Assembly: GCA_917880885.1 (NCBI GenBank)
Contig: OU862913.1
Span: 29,521,286 to 29,585,285 of the forward strand
DNA length: 64,000 nucleotides
Reading direction: 5' to 3'
DNA from: Limnephilus marmoratus
Lineage: Eukaryota; Arthropoda; Insecta; Trichoptera; Limnephilidae
The position numbers were made by a program, and so were the translations under genes. Below the pieces are notes generated by a model, which saw only the letters and a list, made by a program, of their open reading frames with translations, was not told the origin of the DNA and ran no database searches. Each line of letters starts with the position of its first letter. Position 1 is the first letter of the stretch. Of this stretch, positions 32,530-44,317 are shown piece after piece.

Positions 32530-33775
32530 AAAATCTGAAAATGGACAAAAAAATGCCGCAAACCATGTTTTTGGTGATCATACAAAATGTTCGTCATACT
32601 ATTGCAAGTCGGAGAAGTATACTAATGATCCAAATTTAGTAAGCGATCTTCAAGATTGTGGAACAGGACTGATATTCAACAATTATTGTCGTCTCTAATA
32701 GCAAATGCAGAAAGTCTTATTATTAACGTGACAAATAACACTGTGGAGCAATTCAACAACGTTATAGCCAAATTTATAGGCGGAAAAAGAGCAAATTTTA
32801 CAAAAATGGGATAACTTCAGCAGTTGAGCTTCTTGAGCAGTAACTTCGTGGAATAGTGAAATGACAACCCATTCACGAATACAAAAAAAATCCAAGGCCA
32901 CAGTCCTGGCAACTACACGAAGCATTTTATTGAAAGAAAACGACGTTCGAAGGAGACAATACAGAGGTGTCGAAAAATAAAACTAAGGTATTACGAAAAC
33001 ACGACAGAAAAGAGAAAAAAAGTTGCAGGGCCTGATGAAAATTATGGTCAATTGGAATTAGATCCAGATATGCCAGCTGAATTATTTGAAACGATAAAGA
33101 GGAATTTTTCAAAGAATTATCTCCATCGAATAAGGATGAACTCGAAAGGAATACGGTGGGCCAAAGCAATAATAATTTGTGGACAATTGAAAGGCGTAAG
33201 CGGCTTACAGCTTCTAACTTTGGACAAAAATATGTAAGCTACGGCCAAAAACTTCAGTTGCGAGAGTATTAAACTCGCTACTGTACTCGCCATTTAAAGG
33301 AAATATGGCCACAAATTATGGGAAAGAAAATGAAAACCAAGCAATTGAGCAATTTACAAAAGAAACAAAATTAGAGGTATTCGCCTGTGGACTATTTATC
33401 GATGAAAACAAAAACTTTTTAGCGGCAAGTCCGGATGGCCTTTTTGGCAAGGATTCTATAATTGAAGTGAAATGCCCATATAGTATAGTAAATATGTCAC
33501 CAGAAGAAGGATTTGAACAAAAAAAATTGATAACTGTAAAATTGAAGACAATGCTTCAACATTAAAACGGAATCACAATTACTTCTACCAAGTACAAGGC
33601 CAGTTACACATTACTCGTCGTAAATACTGTTATTTTGTCGTGTGGAGTCCTAAAGGTTTGCCGTATGAAAAAATTGAAAGGGACGATTCAATCTGGCAAA
33701 AAATTGAACCACTGTTAGAAAAACTTCTACCACCAATGCCTTTTACCAGAAACAATTGACGGTCGCATATCAAGA
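32530..33775 (+). pseudogene. Decayed YqaJ-nuclease (lambda-exonuclease fold) gene
   Basis: Pieces in shifting frames read VEQFNNVIAKFIGGKRANFT (about 32750), then LWTIERRKRLTASNFG (about 33165), KNFLAASPDGLFGKDSIIEV and KCPYS (about 33411-33482), then YQVQGQLHITRRKYCYFVVW (about 33580). Order and spacing fit a YqaJ-type exonuclease: ERRxRLTASNFG opens the domain, SPDGL carries one catalytic Asp, IIEVKCP carries the Glu-x-Lys, and YxQVQGQL follows. There are at least two frameshifts and internal stops. Such genes occur as accessory nucleases of some eukaryotic DNA transposons (I recall ISL2EU-type), so a transposon origin is likely. No transposase is visible alongside. Confidence 0.7.
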
Positions 33776-33939
33776 AATTTACCGGCGAGAGAAAGATCTA
33801 AATCATAAATTGTTTAAAATTCATTGTATGGTGGTAAAAATTTTTGTACAATAAAGTGTTTACAAACAAAAAATTTCAATTAATCACTGAAGGCAATGTA
33901 AGCGACTCTCAACTAAAAATTTGAAACAGATTTTTTTTA

Positions 33940-34350
33940 AAAACATAAACCTCACATTGGAGGCACCGAGGAAAAATAATCGCTCAGGGACTTTGTTGGA
34001 GAAGTTGTTGGACATCATTGGAGAAGCTGTGTGGAGGGTATTTTTAGGATAAGGAAGGAAAGGAAGTTTTGGGTAGGGAAAAGGTAGGTAAAAGTATGAA
34101 ATGATGGTGGAGAGTCCAGCTGTAGAGATCAAAAGATCTTCCTCTTCCAGTTTCTCCCAATCCGGCCCGCCACGCAGTAAGTGGACAAAATTATCCGCCA
34201 CCAAAACCCATGCAGACCTCATCCGTGAACCCGGGAACCCAGGCTCTGTCACCAAACATAGAGGACCACTTGCGGTGACCAAGTGGCGGGGGTGTTGGTT
34301 ATCCAATAAATGGTTCCCGGGGCGATGGTACCTAAAACGCCTCCCAAATT
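33940..34350 (-). mobile_element. SINE family 1 copy
   Basis: Diverged hairpin at 33950-34045, body with 'caaaagatcttcctcttcca', head CCCGGGGCGATGGTACC and 'cgcctcccaaattg' at 34350. Confidence 0.65.
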
Positions 34351-34992
34351 GAAAATTTATTATAGTACTTGACATAAAAAAATTTAATTTTGCACAATTT
34401 TAGTATGAAAGCTCGGTCAGTATTGGTATACCGCGATGAGTCACTAAACAGAAAAAAAACGAATAAAAAATATCGATTACTCGGGCAAGGACAACACTAG
34501 TCTACCGATAAAATTCTTTACATCACTACTTCGCATTATATGTATGTATTTGTCAAAACCCACGTTCCCCGGCCCCCCTCAGGAGAAATGAGCGAAAGGG
34601 ACACCTGCACGTCGGGCCGAAAATACCTAAATAAAATCTTCGAAATCGATGTTTTGTATTCCCCATTTTTCTTCTCCAAAACTGGACGGATTTAAAATTT
34701 TTTTTTCACTAACTGTATTAAAAGAAAATATTCTATGTCGGTACGTTTTGCTTTTTTTCAAAATACATTGTTTAGTTTGTATACTGAACGTTTTTTGACG
34801 GCGTTTAAATTAGGCAATTTTATTCATTTTTGGAAGGTCGTAACTTCTATGAGAAGTAAATTATCAAAAAAAACAAAACGTACCGACACGCTAGTGGTCA
34901 ATATCTATATTATGTAAAAAAAAATTTTGCTCTAGGGTCAAAATCCAGAGAGATAAACGGGGAATACGTTTGTATAGAAAAGCGCAGCTAGT

Positions 34993-35075
34993 ATTTCCTC
35001 TTAAGCTGAAGAGATAGGAAAGAGGAAGGTCAGGTGAAGTACCTGGTTATTCAGATCTGGTCACCAAAAATGACT
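34993..35075. mobile_element. SINE family 2 fragment
   Basis: 'gtgaagtacctggttattca' and 'gatctggtcaccaaaaatga' match the family 2 core. Truncated on both sides. Confidence 0.45.
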
Positions 35076-35082
35076 TAAGCTG

Positions 35083-35480
35083 GTTCCCGGCGTGCATTGC
35101 TATGCCATTTAATAAAGAAATTGTTTCTCCCTGCGTGTCCTTTCCCATTTGTCCCATTCCCCTTCCTCCTCCCCTTCCTCTCCCGCGTCCCTTTCCCCTC
35201 TTGCGTTCACACTTCGTCTCCTCCTCCTTTCCTCTCCCCACTCCACTCTCCCCCTTCCCCCGTCCCGCGAACCCCCCCTCCACCCTCCCACATTCCATAC
35301 ATTCAGTCCCGGTACATTCAGTTTTCAAACAGCTCGCGTACCACCTATTGTAATTTTTTTATACAAATTTCATAATGCCAGAGCACACCAGTAGTTTTAT
35401 ACAAACCTTGTCCTGACAATAACAAACACACAAAAAAAAGAATTTTCCGATTTGGTGCAGTCGTTCGGAAGTTATGGCGT
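35083..35480 (+). mobile_element. Pyrimidine-rich dispersed repeat, copy 1
   Basis: 'gcgtgcattgctatgccatt' at the left, a 180-bp C/T tract (35128-35290), then 'caatttttttatacaaattt', 'tttggtgcagtcgttcggaa'. A second copy with the same order lies at 40205-40600. The tract generates Ser/Pro- and Arg/Gly-rich open frames on opposite strands with no protein meaning. Class unknown; possibly the 3' part of a LINE. Confidence 0.5.
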
Positions 35481-35539
35481 ACATACATTTCGGCGATTCA
35501 TTTTAATTTATTAAATGACTTAATCCATTTTAAGCCACG

Positions 35540-35935
35540 TTTCAAATGCCATACCCAATTTGGTTACGTTGTTTGGCTGAAGGGAGATAATAAAGATGAA
35601 GGTGATGTACTTGGCTATTCAGATCTGGTCAGCAAACACGACTTTATCCATTTCAAGCAATGTTTCAAATTGAGTCCGATTATGACGTACCCAATTTGGT
35701 TATGTTGTTAGACTGAAAGGAGAGGAGGAGGCATATCTGTCTATTCAGATCTGGTCAGCAAACACGACTTAAGCCATTTTAAGCGATGATTCAAATTAAG
35801 TCAGACTATGGCATCCTGAATTTGGAGTATGCTGTGAGGATGAAGAGACTAAAGTAAAGAGTATTAGGAAGTATCTGGCTATTCAGATCTAGTCACCAAA
35901 CATGACAAGCCAATTCAAGCGCCGTTTCTAACTAG
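35540..35935 (+). repeat. Three tandem units derived from SINE family 2
   Basis: Each unit of about 125-135 bases carries 'ggctattcagatctggtcag'-like and 'aagccattttaagcgatg'-like blocks, then 'cccaatttggttatgttgtt'. They are head-to-tail and diverged from one another. Confidence 0.65.
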
Positions 35936-36034
35936 TTCATTATGGAATTGTCTTGTACCTATGTGTATCGACCATTGAAAAGAAAAATGGCTAAAGCGCC
36001 ATACAGCTGTGACATTAAAAATAAACCTATGCTG

Positions 36035-36235
36035 TTTGTCTAGGTCTTGGAGGCGGATGACCAGGACACACTGAACCCCAGATTCCCACCCACCCCTTAA
36101 ACCCTTTTCCTTCCCAGAACTCTCCTCTCCTTCCTTTCCATAAAAAAACCCTCCACACAGCATCCTCAAAGATGACATAGGCCCTGAGGGAAATTATTTA
36201 CCTCAGGGCCTCCTGTGTGGAGCTCATGTAAAAAA
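36035..36235 (+). mobile_element. SINE family 1, 3' part
   Basis: From 'gtctaggtcttggaggcgga' to the complete 3' hairpin (CTCCACACAGCATCCTC...CTGTGTGGAG) and an A-run. 5'-truncated, as expected for target-primed insertion. Confidence 0.7.
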
Positions 36236-36869
36236 AATAAATAAAATGACCGCAAGAACAACAACAAAAAATCGAGTGCAGAAGTGAAAACTTCACCCAC
36301 ACAATCTCAACCAATAGGAACCTTGAAAAGTGAGCTCATAATCAAAGCAGCTAATGCACGCAGCCTGACAAAATGCGATACTGTACGTAATAAGGTTTCA
36401 TGTCTCATTCTCTCGCAGGCTAAATCCTATTAGTATGTGTGTCTCTTTTTAATGTCACTATTTCCGTTACATCGAGTTTCAAATCACAACGGTGCTAAAG
36501 TTGTTTCACTTCAACAATATAGCTTATTGTATAGATTCATCTTTAATGTCTCAGTCGTATGCCCTTTTTAGCCATTTTTTCCTTTCCAGCGTTGTTATTT
36601 TGTTTCGGTTTTTGTACATGTACATTTTGAAGATGAGATATTTAAGGTGTTTTTTTTACAAATGTTTTGTAGACTAGATTATACTGACTTGTTATATACA
36701 GGCTTTACAAAAGGGCATTGCAAGTAATGTACCATTCAAATATAGTGGAGAAGTAATGTAATGTTCCCACACGTCCCAATGTTACAATATACATTTATTT
36801 AAATATAGTTTGGAGTGTTTTATTTTGTATTTTGATCCTGTCCTTTCATTGTTATTATGTATTTTGTGG

Positions 36870-36960
36870 TTTGACATCACAAAAGGTGTTAAGCAAGGCT
36901 GCGTAATAATGCAGCAGTTAGAAATCTGCCACTATTATAAGAGTTCCTACCTGGGAGAAA
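36870..36960 (+). mobile_element. Possible RT scrap
   Basis: Encodes FDITKGVKQGCVI, resembling the GVKQGC block of RTE-type reverse transcriptases. Nothing else of an RT is recognisable around it. Confidence 0.35.
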
Positions 36961-37009
36961 CAATGTATACGTACCTTTAGTCGCTTGGCTATGATTTTAG
37001 ATTTTCTCG

Positions 37010-37111
37010 GCCAAAAGTATTTTTGTTGTTTGTTTTCGGGGTGTTATGCCGTGTTGCGCTACCTCCTCCTTTAGCCAACGTTTCGGACATCATTACAGTG
37101 TCCATCATCAG
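37010..37111 (-). mobile_element. Penelope-like repeat fragment
   Basis: The minus strand carries CTGATGA (37111-37105), a base, GGACA / TGTCC stem, and GAAA (37084-37081), and ends in the 'ttggcc'-containing tail near 37010. Same family as 388-700. Confidence 0.5.
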
Positions 37112-37241
37112 GGCAGATGTTAGTCGCTTGTTCACGAGAAGTTCGAAGTTTCGAGATGCAATGCTGCTCGCCAGTGAGAAACAGGCATTCCTACGGGCAA
37201 CATGTGACTACCAAGCAGAGATACGACGGCGTGCGGGATGA
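37112..37241 (+). CDS. Possible orphan terminal exon or unrelated open frame
   Basis: After 'catcagggcag' (a possible acceptor) the frame reads SRLFTRSSKFRDAMLLASEK, then QAFLRATCDYQAEIRRRAG and TGA at 37239-37241. The composition looks protein-like, but there is no neighbouring exon, no recognised family, and the supposed acceptor lies in a repeat. I cannot give it a function. Confidence 0.2.
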
Positions 37242-37420
37242 CTTCATACCACCATAATTTTACGTATAATTTATAATCTTTATTAGTTCATTTTACTTGT
37301 CGTTAATGTGGTTTCTTTGAAAACGACAGGCGCCCCTCACTTAATCTTTAATCATCCACAGTAGAGTATTTATAATTTAGCATGTTAATAATTTGTCTGT
37401 CATCTTTGAGCAGACACTAC

Positions 37421-38033
37421 TGTTGGATGTTGTGTGTTGTGATTGTCCTATTTTATATTTAAATTCATGTAGCACTGAACACTTACTTATCATTTATTCT
37501 AATCTCGATGTGTAGAGCCCTTTATCTTAAACTTTCGCGTCTATGCCACCTCTTACTAAAATATCGCCATAAAATGTCTGTCTAAAATCTCCTTTGTCTG
37601 TGGCCGCGTGGAACTTTCTCTTTCAATGTTTATAAAATGGAGTGTTTTGACTCTGCTTGTCATTCTTGGAAACATTCTAGATTCTCAATCTCTACAGTCT
37701 CTCTTGTTATCATTCTCGATTTGCTTAAACTCTGCTTGTTTAATCATTAAATCAAACCGTCTTTCACTTCTGTTACTTAATTAGTCTCAATTATTGTTGC
37801 CAGTCAAGTGCTCAGACCAGAATCTCTGTATAAAATTATTCATCAGAATAAACAGAATCAATATCCAGTACCAAACACAAGTGTTTTTACTACACAAGGA
37901 TAACCTCAAACTCTACTCTCTATCACTCATTGTACCGTTCCCTGGTGTGGAACTGAAGGACGCTAACAAAGGCAGCTCAGCCTTACAACCTGGCTGCAGC
38001 TATCTGGAGAGAACTACACCTGGGACTTGCGCA
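37421..38033 (+). mobile_element. Solo LTR, Copia-like
   Basis: 613 bp starting TGTTGGATG and ending CA, flanked by a perfect 5-bp duplication ACTAC (37416-37420, 38034-38038). TGTTGG is the usual start of Copia LTRs. A TATA-like TATAAAATGG lies at about 37631. No internal retroviral-like genes remain on either side, so this is a recombined solo LTR. Confidence 0.75.
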
Positions 38034-38116
38034 ACTACGAGCTAAGATTTTGATTTGAACAACATAGAGTCTTTCTTTCATATAAGTCTATTGTAATGTA
38101 TCATTAAATTAACATA

Positions 38117-39145
38117 CAGGGTGTCCGGAGGTAAAGTGCATTAACTTGGGGAGGTGATTCTACATTATAGTAGGAGTAAAAAAGATTAATAACTTTTTTG
38201 AAATTCCAACTTTTTTTTTCCCATACAAAAAGACATACCTATTAAAAATCCTTAGTGTGAGGTAGAACTTACCCGACATTGCAACCCGGGCGCGATTATT
38301 GCAACGTTGCTTGGTTGTGGTTTGGCCTGTATCTATGGAAACCGTTTGTAAACAATGACAAGATCGAGAATTTGACGTTTATACAAAATCGTATGTTTTA
38401 AACCAAATGTAAAAAGATAACTGCACTTAAATAACAATTGAAGGCACTCTTTTAACGATTAAATTGTTATAAACTAATTGAACACTTAACTAATGTCATC
38501 GCTTTTTACAAGTTTAACGAATTTTCAAAATGTCCACCTTCAGCTTGTAAACAAGCACGTAAACATAAAGTAATATTATTATCAATTCGTACGTTGTGGC
38601 GTATCTCATTAATAAACGTCTGCCTGTTCTTCGTTGGTAATCCAGGCATTGAAATAATAATTTAATAACAAAATAACGCGGCATTGACACAATAATTCAA
38701 TCACAAAATTACGCACAAATAAACACAATTTTTTCAGTTGGGCAAGTCTACAACTAAATAAACAAAAGTAAGTCTGAAGAAAACACGCACTGAATAAAGT
38801 TGTTCTTTTAAGCCAGTCTTAAATACACACTAGATAAAGACGCATTAAATCAACAAGTTTTCATTAACAAAACAGTTTTTAAAGTGAAGTACTGCTACCT
38901 GCGCGAATAAAATTGTTACATTGAAATTCAACGCTGACATTGACAGAATTGGAGAACGCGAATCGGTTATTTGGCAACGGCGGAAAATAATAATGCTGCC
39001 CACACACGCCGGTCTAATTTTATCTTTTTACCACAAAACTACCCCTAAAAGTGGGAATTTCGAAAAAAGTTATTTATCTTTTTTACTCATACTATCATGT
39101 AGAATCACCCCCCGAAGTTAATGCACTTTACCCCCGGACACCCTG
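38117..39145. mobile_element. Tc1/mariner-type MITE with long TIRs
   Basis: TA duplication at 38115-38116 and 39146-39147. Inverted termini of about 55 bp start CAGGGTGTCCGGAGGTAAAG. No transposase. A second, more damaged copy spans 59500-61000. Confidence 0.8.
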
Positions 39146-39239
39146 TATATCTGTGTTTCATTATAGATTTACATGATTGTTTTACATGCTACCTACCACT
39201 TGAGCTCAGCCTATTTTATTAACTTCATACACATTCATA

Positions 39240-39835
39240 TCCGGCGAGCTGCGAGGCCGGATGGCCGGATATCCGGCGGCCGGATATTTGGCCCATCTAC
39301 GATACCTGATATACGAAACAAGCGAAATCGCTTGTTGCCTGCGAACGTTGAAAATTTAGTTTTTATTCACCATAATTTACCACTTGTTAATTTTGAGTAT
39401 TAATTCAAAATATTCTCTTTGATAAGAAGAACAAGAGGTATATTATTGTGCTTCAATGTCAGTATTTAATCATTTCAATAATCTCTGTGTTTTTTACGAT
39501 GTTTTAGTTCACTATAATGGTGATTGTGATTAGTTAATCATGTTAATTTAAGTTTTCGCTACTCTGCCAGGTTTTTGTAAGTTTTTAGTTTAGATATTTA
39601 CTATTTATGTATTTATCATTAGAGTGAACATCTCAGAAGAAAATTTTAGTTTTTTGGAAGGCCTTATGGTTTTTTTGTAACTTTTTCGACTTTAAATAAA
39701 AGCCGTCATAATTATAAGCCATTTTATTGATATTTAGCTCACAAAGATTAATGTATCGCATTTTATTATAGGAAATTGTCGTAGTTTTTGATAGGCCGGA
39801 TACCAGATAGTTACCGGATATCCGTTTCATCTCTA
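39240..39835. mobile_element. Probable non-autonomous hAT-like repeat
   Basis: GC-rich CCGGATATCCGG motifs at the left (39240-39300) and 'ccggataccag'/'accggatatccg' motifs at the right (39790-39825), with an AT-rich middle. This recalls the xCGGATAx end repeats of the hAT element at 53299. Exact ends were not resolved. Confidence 0.35.
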
Positions 39836-39981
39836 GTCTATACCGTGGATCAGATATAGATTGGAAATCGCTACTTTATCAAGGCGTTTGTGAAAAAATA
39901 TCGAGAAGATCCTGCCATAAACCAATCACGAGGTTTCTCAAGAAGCTGACGAGGAACCTCCGGCTAAAGTTCGGCGGTACT

Positions 39982-40093
39982 GTTGCTTATGTACAACAAA
40001 AAAGGAAAAGAATGTCTGAGATGACGTGTACAAAATGTAAAAAGACGGTGTGTGGTGAACATAAAAAAGATGTTTGCAACAAGTGTCTATAAC
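39982..40093 (+). pseudogene. piggyBac transposase C-terminal Cys-rich domain, remnant
   Basis: Reads RRYCCLCTTKKEKN, then after a frameshift MSEMTCTKCKKTVCGEHKKD and VCNKCL with stop TAA. The C-x2-C ... C-x2-C ... C-x2-H ... C-x2-C spacing is the zinc-binding tail of piggyBac transposases. The catalytic part is missing. It shows that piggyBac-type transposase was present in this genome, relevant to the many TTAA elements here. Confidence 0.65.
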
Positions 40094-40204
40094 TTTTGAT
40101 TTTTTTAGTATTTTTTGTAATTTGAGACTGATTATATCGTAATTAATTAGTTAGTAAAACAAAATACTAAAAATGTTAACTATATAAAAAAATCTATCCT
40201 TACC

Positions 40205-40600
40205 AACTGGTCCCGGCATGCGTTGCTATGCCATTTAATAAAGAAATTGTTTCTCCCCGCGTGGCCTTTCCTATTCGTCCCGTTCCCACTCCGCCTCCTC
40301 CACCTGCCCTCTCCCCACTCCACTCCCCCCCTTCCCCCGTCGCGCGAACCCCCCTCACGAGTTTCCCTCCCCCCTCCCAGGTTCCCCTCCCCCCTCTCCT
40401 TCCCTCCCGCTTTCCATAGCAATAGCCGCTTCCTCGCATGCCACCAATAGCAATTTTTTTATACAAATTTCATAATGCCAGAGCTCACCGGAAGTTTTAT
40501 AAAAACCTTGTCCTGACAATAACGAACACACAAAAAAAAGAATTATCCAATTTGGTGCAGTCGTTCGAAAGTTATGCGCTTAGCAACACATTCAGCGATT
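40205..40600 (+). mobile_element. Pyrimidine-rich dispersed repeat, copy 2
   Basis: Same order of blocks as 35083-35480: 'gcgttgctatgccatttaat', C/T tract (40255-40420), 'caatttttttatacaaattt', 'tttggtgcagtcgttcgaaa'. Confidence 0.5.
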
Positions 40601-41000
40601 CATTTTTATATATAAGATATATAGTTACTACTATAAATACCTCTAATTTTTGTTACTTTTTCTAAAATCTTACATATTTCCTTAAAAGTAAAAAATAATA
40701 ACATATATTTGTGTTTAATTTATTTATTAAAAATGTGACACTTGATTGAAGTTATAAAAAAAGTAGAATTGTTTAATTTTGTTAAGAAATCGGTGTTTTA
40801 AACAGTGTGCCCCTCTCAGGCACAGTGCAATAAACAACATATACCAAGTAATAAAAATAAAATCATACCCTTAATTATTTATTAATATATAATTTATACA
40901 TTTATTTATAACAATTAAAGGCAATATAGCCTAAGACGTTATAATTGTACCATTTATGCAGTATATATGCAATGCCAAAAATCTTACAAATGCCCTAAAG

Positions 41001-41860
41001 CAGCGTTTCCCAAAAGGTGTTCCGCGGAACCCCGGGGTTCCGTAGAAGCATCACAAGGGTTCCGCGTTCCATCCGGATTGTTGCAAGAATCATTGCAAGG
41101 AAGAAACACAAATACTTTTACAGTAAACTACAAAATCTCTTCTCTTAGAAAAAAACTTGTCTTCTGGATAGAATGTGTTGAACAAAAAGAGTAAAAAAAA
41201 AATTCTCTTTTAAACGAGTTTCTGGAAAAAAAGAGTTGCAAGTAACCTCAGATATTGAAAAATGCATTTACGAACATTTGATGGCCCTCAACAAATCTCT
41301 GGAAGAGGATTTTCCTGAAAAAAACCTGCAGGACATTGACTGAGTACAGAATCCATTCCTAGTTCACAGGAAACGTACAGCAACAGAGTACGAGACTTTG
41401 ATAGTTATCAAATGTTCTTCTTCCTTACAACAAAAGTTTAATTCAGAAAAAACTAATCTGGATGAGTTTTGGATTGGACTAAAAAACGAATATCCAGAGG
41501 TCGTCGAGAAGGCTATCACAGTTTTGTTACCGTTTGTGACCACTTACCGGTGTGAAACTGGTTTTTCGGCTTACGCTTACACAAAAAACAAATACAGAAA
41601 CAGACCGGATGCAGCTCCAGATCTCCGTATTCAGCTGTCTGACACAAAGCCTGATTTCAATGCTATTTTAACAAAAAAATTAAAAAGATATCACTCTTCA
41701 TATTAATGTAAGTTTTATACAAATCTTTAGGTCTTTCTTTTCAAGGTAAACATGAAAGTATTCAAACTACGAGTTTATATTTTTCTAATAAAAATAGGGT
41801 TCCGCCTAGAAAAGTATGATCGATAAGGGTTCCGGGGCGAAAAAAAATTGGGAAACGCTG
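41001..41860 (+). mobile_element. hAT element, Buster/SPIN-like, with transposase remnant
   Basis: TIRs CAGCGTTTCCCAA and TTGGGAAACGCTG. Near-perfect 8-bp duplication (CCCTAAAG at 40993-41000, CCCTATAG at 41861-41868). A 100-codon frame at 41398-41706 encodes FWIGLKNEYPEVVEKAITVL then LPFVTTYRCETGFSAYAYTK, the C-terminal dimerisation region of SCAND3/ZBED-type hAT transposases. The rest of the transposase is deleted. Inserted into the 3' end of the LINE on the minus strand. Confidence 0.8.
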
Positions 41861-43034
41861 CCCTATAGGACACAAAAAATAAATCTATTTTTTTATCCAC
41901 CGCATTCAAAAAGCACATAGCTCTCCCCACAGGTGAGTTCATAAATAAATTAGTGCGGCTTGCTCTACTATATAGGAGGTTGTGATGACGTCCACGAGAG
42001 TGAGACTCTGGTACAAAAAAATTTAATTGGGCCAGTATCTCATTATTAGATAAGTGACCGTTTATTAGTTGATAAAAATACTTAAGTAAAGCAATACCTC
42101 TACGTGTCTCTAGGGAGTGGTAATTGGTCATGCCTAATAGGTAAAGCCAAGGGTAACGTCCATGGAGCCGCGAGAATAAAAACCTTAAAAATTTCTTATG
42201 GACTCTTTCAATGCGTAAAGTGTATGTTAATTCGCGTGGGGCCCAGATGATCGAATTTGACTCAAGTACACTCAGGACTAGTGTGTTATATAATAACGTC
42301 AGTGTTTTTGTGTTACGAAACGGATATGAGTTTCTAATTACGAAGCCGAGAAGCCTGTATGCTCTGCTTATTAAATCATCGATGTGTTGGTGAAAAGTTA
42401 GTTTGCTGTCGTAAATAACTCCTAGATCTTTGATTTGGTTTCGGTGTTGGAGAATAATTTCATTAATTGTATATTCAAACACAAGCGGTTTCTTTGATCT
42501 TGTATACGAGACGATATTGCACATGGGTGTACTGAAGTTCAAGCCATTTATTTTGGTCCAGTTTGAGACGCAGTCAATGTCACGTTGAAGGAGAATACAG
42601 TCGAGAAGATTTTTTATTGAGCGATATAGTTTCAAGTCATCTGCAAATAGTAAATACAGCGAATGTGTGATGACTGAACCAATATCGTCAATAAAAATCA
42701 AAAACAGAAGTGGTCCAAGGATAGACCCCTGAGGAACTCCAGAAAAAACTGCGAATTCAAAAGAACTGGAACCCTTATAATAAACAAACTGTCTACGATT
42801 TCTAAAATATGAAGCAAAAAAACAGAGTAGTCTTTTGGAAAAACCAAATGAAGCTAGCTTATTTAGAAGGATGTCGATGTCAACCTCGACGAATGCTTTT
42901 TCCAGGTCAAAATAAGCAACATCCACCTGGCCACCATTGTCGAGAGTTTGTGATAAGAAATCTGAGATGCATAAGAGGTTTGGTGTTACTGTCATCTGGG
43001 ATCTAAAACCATATTGACGGTCATCAAGAATTGG

Positions 43035-43600
43035 ATTAAGAGGGCATTACCAGAGAAAACCGGAAATACGTCATTTTCAAAAAAGTTTTTAGACGTATTG
43101 ACTCTTTTCCACAAAAAATTATAAATGGATTTCGAAAGATTGTTCTTTTATCTAGCATTCGTATGTAATAAATTTTGAGAAAATTTTTAATTTTTAGTAT
43201 AATAAGGTTATTCCATAGGTCGTTGGCAGATTTGTTCAATTTTCAAAAAAGTTTTTGTATTATACCACACCCATTTCAAATAATAAAATCATGCAGTAAA
43301 ATAAATCAATACATTATCTAGCAAACGTGTGTTTTAGAATTTTAATTTTAGTTTCAATAAAATCATTAAAAAATATGTATTATGTACATGTGTTTCTTGA
43401 CGAAAATTGGTCCATTTGTGTATTTATTTGCGCACTTACAAACTAATATATTTCAGATTTTTTTAACATTCTTATTAAATTTAGACATTATTGAAAAATG
43501 ATAAATACTTATAATCAAAAAATAACTACAAAAGTACATTATTTTAATAGTTTTATCATCACGCCTTTCAGCATTTTTGGATGTGGATATAAATTAAAGC
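43035..43600. other. Sequence interrupting the Jockey-like LINE
   Basis: AT-rich. Splits the RT fingers from the palm. No termini or coding recognised. It could be an unidentified insertion or a rearranged junction. Confidence 0.4.
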
Positions 43601-43927
43601 TAATTTGAATTGAAATAAATTCGATATTGAGTTATAATTTTAAAAAGCGGAGAATAATTAATCTTTCTCATTGTAACCGCCCTGCACGATCGTAAGAACA
43701 ACTTTCGACGAAATGTGGATTTTCGTCCGCTGGCTGGTTGAACGCTCTTAACGTGATGAAGTATATATTTATGTAGAATTTTCTCGAATATTTTCATGAT
43801 GAAACATAGAACGGCAACTGGTCGATAATTCCGGATTAGCTTATTTAGCCGGCTATCATATGAGGCCCCTAGAAACAAAGACCGAAGTGTCCACTTTGTT
43901 AAATTGTTGGCAAACTAAAAAAACCGT

Positions 43928-44317
43928 TTAACCGCTAGAATGCCGTTCGTGCACCGGTGTGTTTGAGATTTTACACGCGATTTTGACCCTTATGTATAAA
44001 GAAAGTGTATGAAGAACACGGTCAGAATCGCTTGCTTTATTATCGCCCTTTACCATAGAGAAAACCGCAATGCGCCTGGTCACTCCAAATAATTTATATT
44101 AATAATTTACCGGAGCGCGGGAATGTGCGCAGTTCTTGCGCATGCGCGGGAAAAATTCCTTTAATTACGATTTTGACCTTTCTATTGTACAAAATTTCTC
44201 AAGGACACTGTCAGAATCGCTGGATACGAAATGTCATTGGGTGTTATGGATGCTGTTTTTTGCGAACGCTAATTGGTGGACAACCAACCCCAACTACCCC
44301 GGCAAACAAGGGGTTAA
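43928..44317. mobile_element. TTAA-family A MITE, rearranged
   Basis: TTAA at 43928-43931 and 44314-44317. It contains two copies of the family's right-end block ('gcgattttgacccttatgta' and 'acgattttgacctttctatt'), so it looks like a recombined or doubly inserted copy. Confidence 0.5.

Larger units (their letters stand above)
40860..43880 (-). mobile_element. Jockey-like LINE with a long open RT frame, interrupted by a hAT element
   Basis: The minus strand from 43880 encodes IRNYRPVAVLCFIMKIFEKI (start of the RT fingers). After a block of unrelated or missing sequence (about 43035-43600), an open frame runs from 42995 for about 370 codons. Numbering from there, the RT has AYFDLEKAF (catalytic Asp30), SGVPQGSILGP (residues 85-95) and FADD (117-120), then a thumb and a SPVGRAMCFLNAVDKKIDLF end. 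All three catalytic acidic residues are present. The endonuclease domain is not seen. The last codons now read into the hAT element at 41860. The original 3' end continues at 40990-40860 with an AT-rich tail. Confidence 0.8.

Noticed and set aside
35047..35394. Overlapping Pro/Ser-rich and Arg/Gly-rich open frames on both strands.
   Set aside because: They arise from a C/T-rich tract in a dispersed repeat (second copy at 40205). There is no start context, conservation or domain.
37794..38045. 83-codon open frame.
   Set aside because: Lies within the solo LTR defined by TG...CA ends and the ACTAC duplication.
42211..43006. Plus-strand open frames.
   Set aside because: Antisense to the Jockey-like RT frame, which carries the full catalytic motif set.
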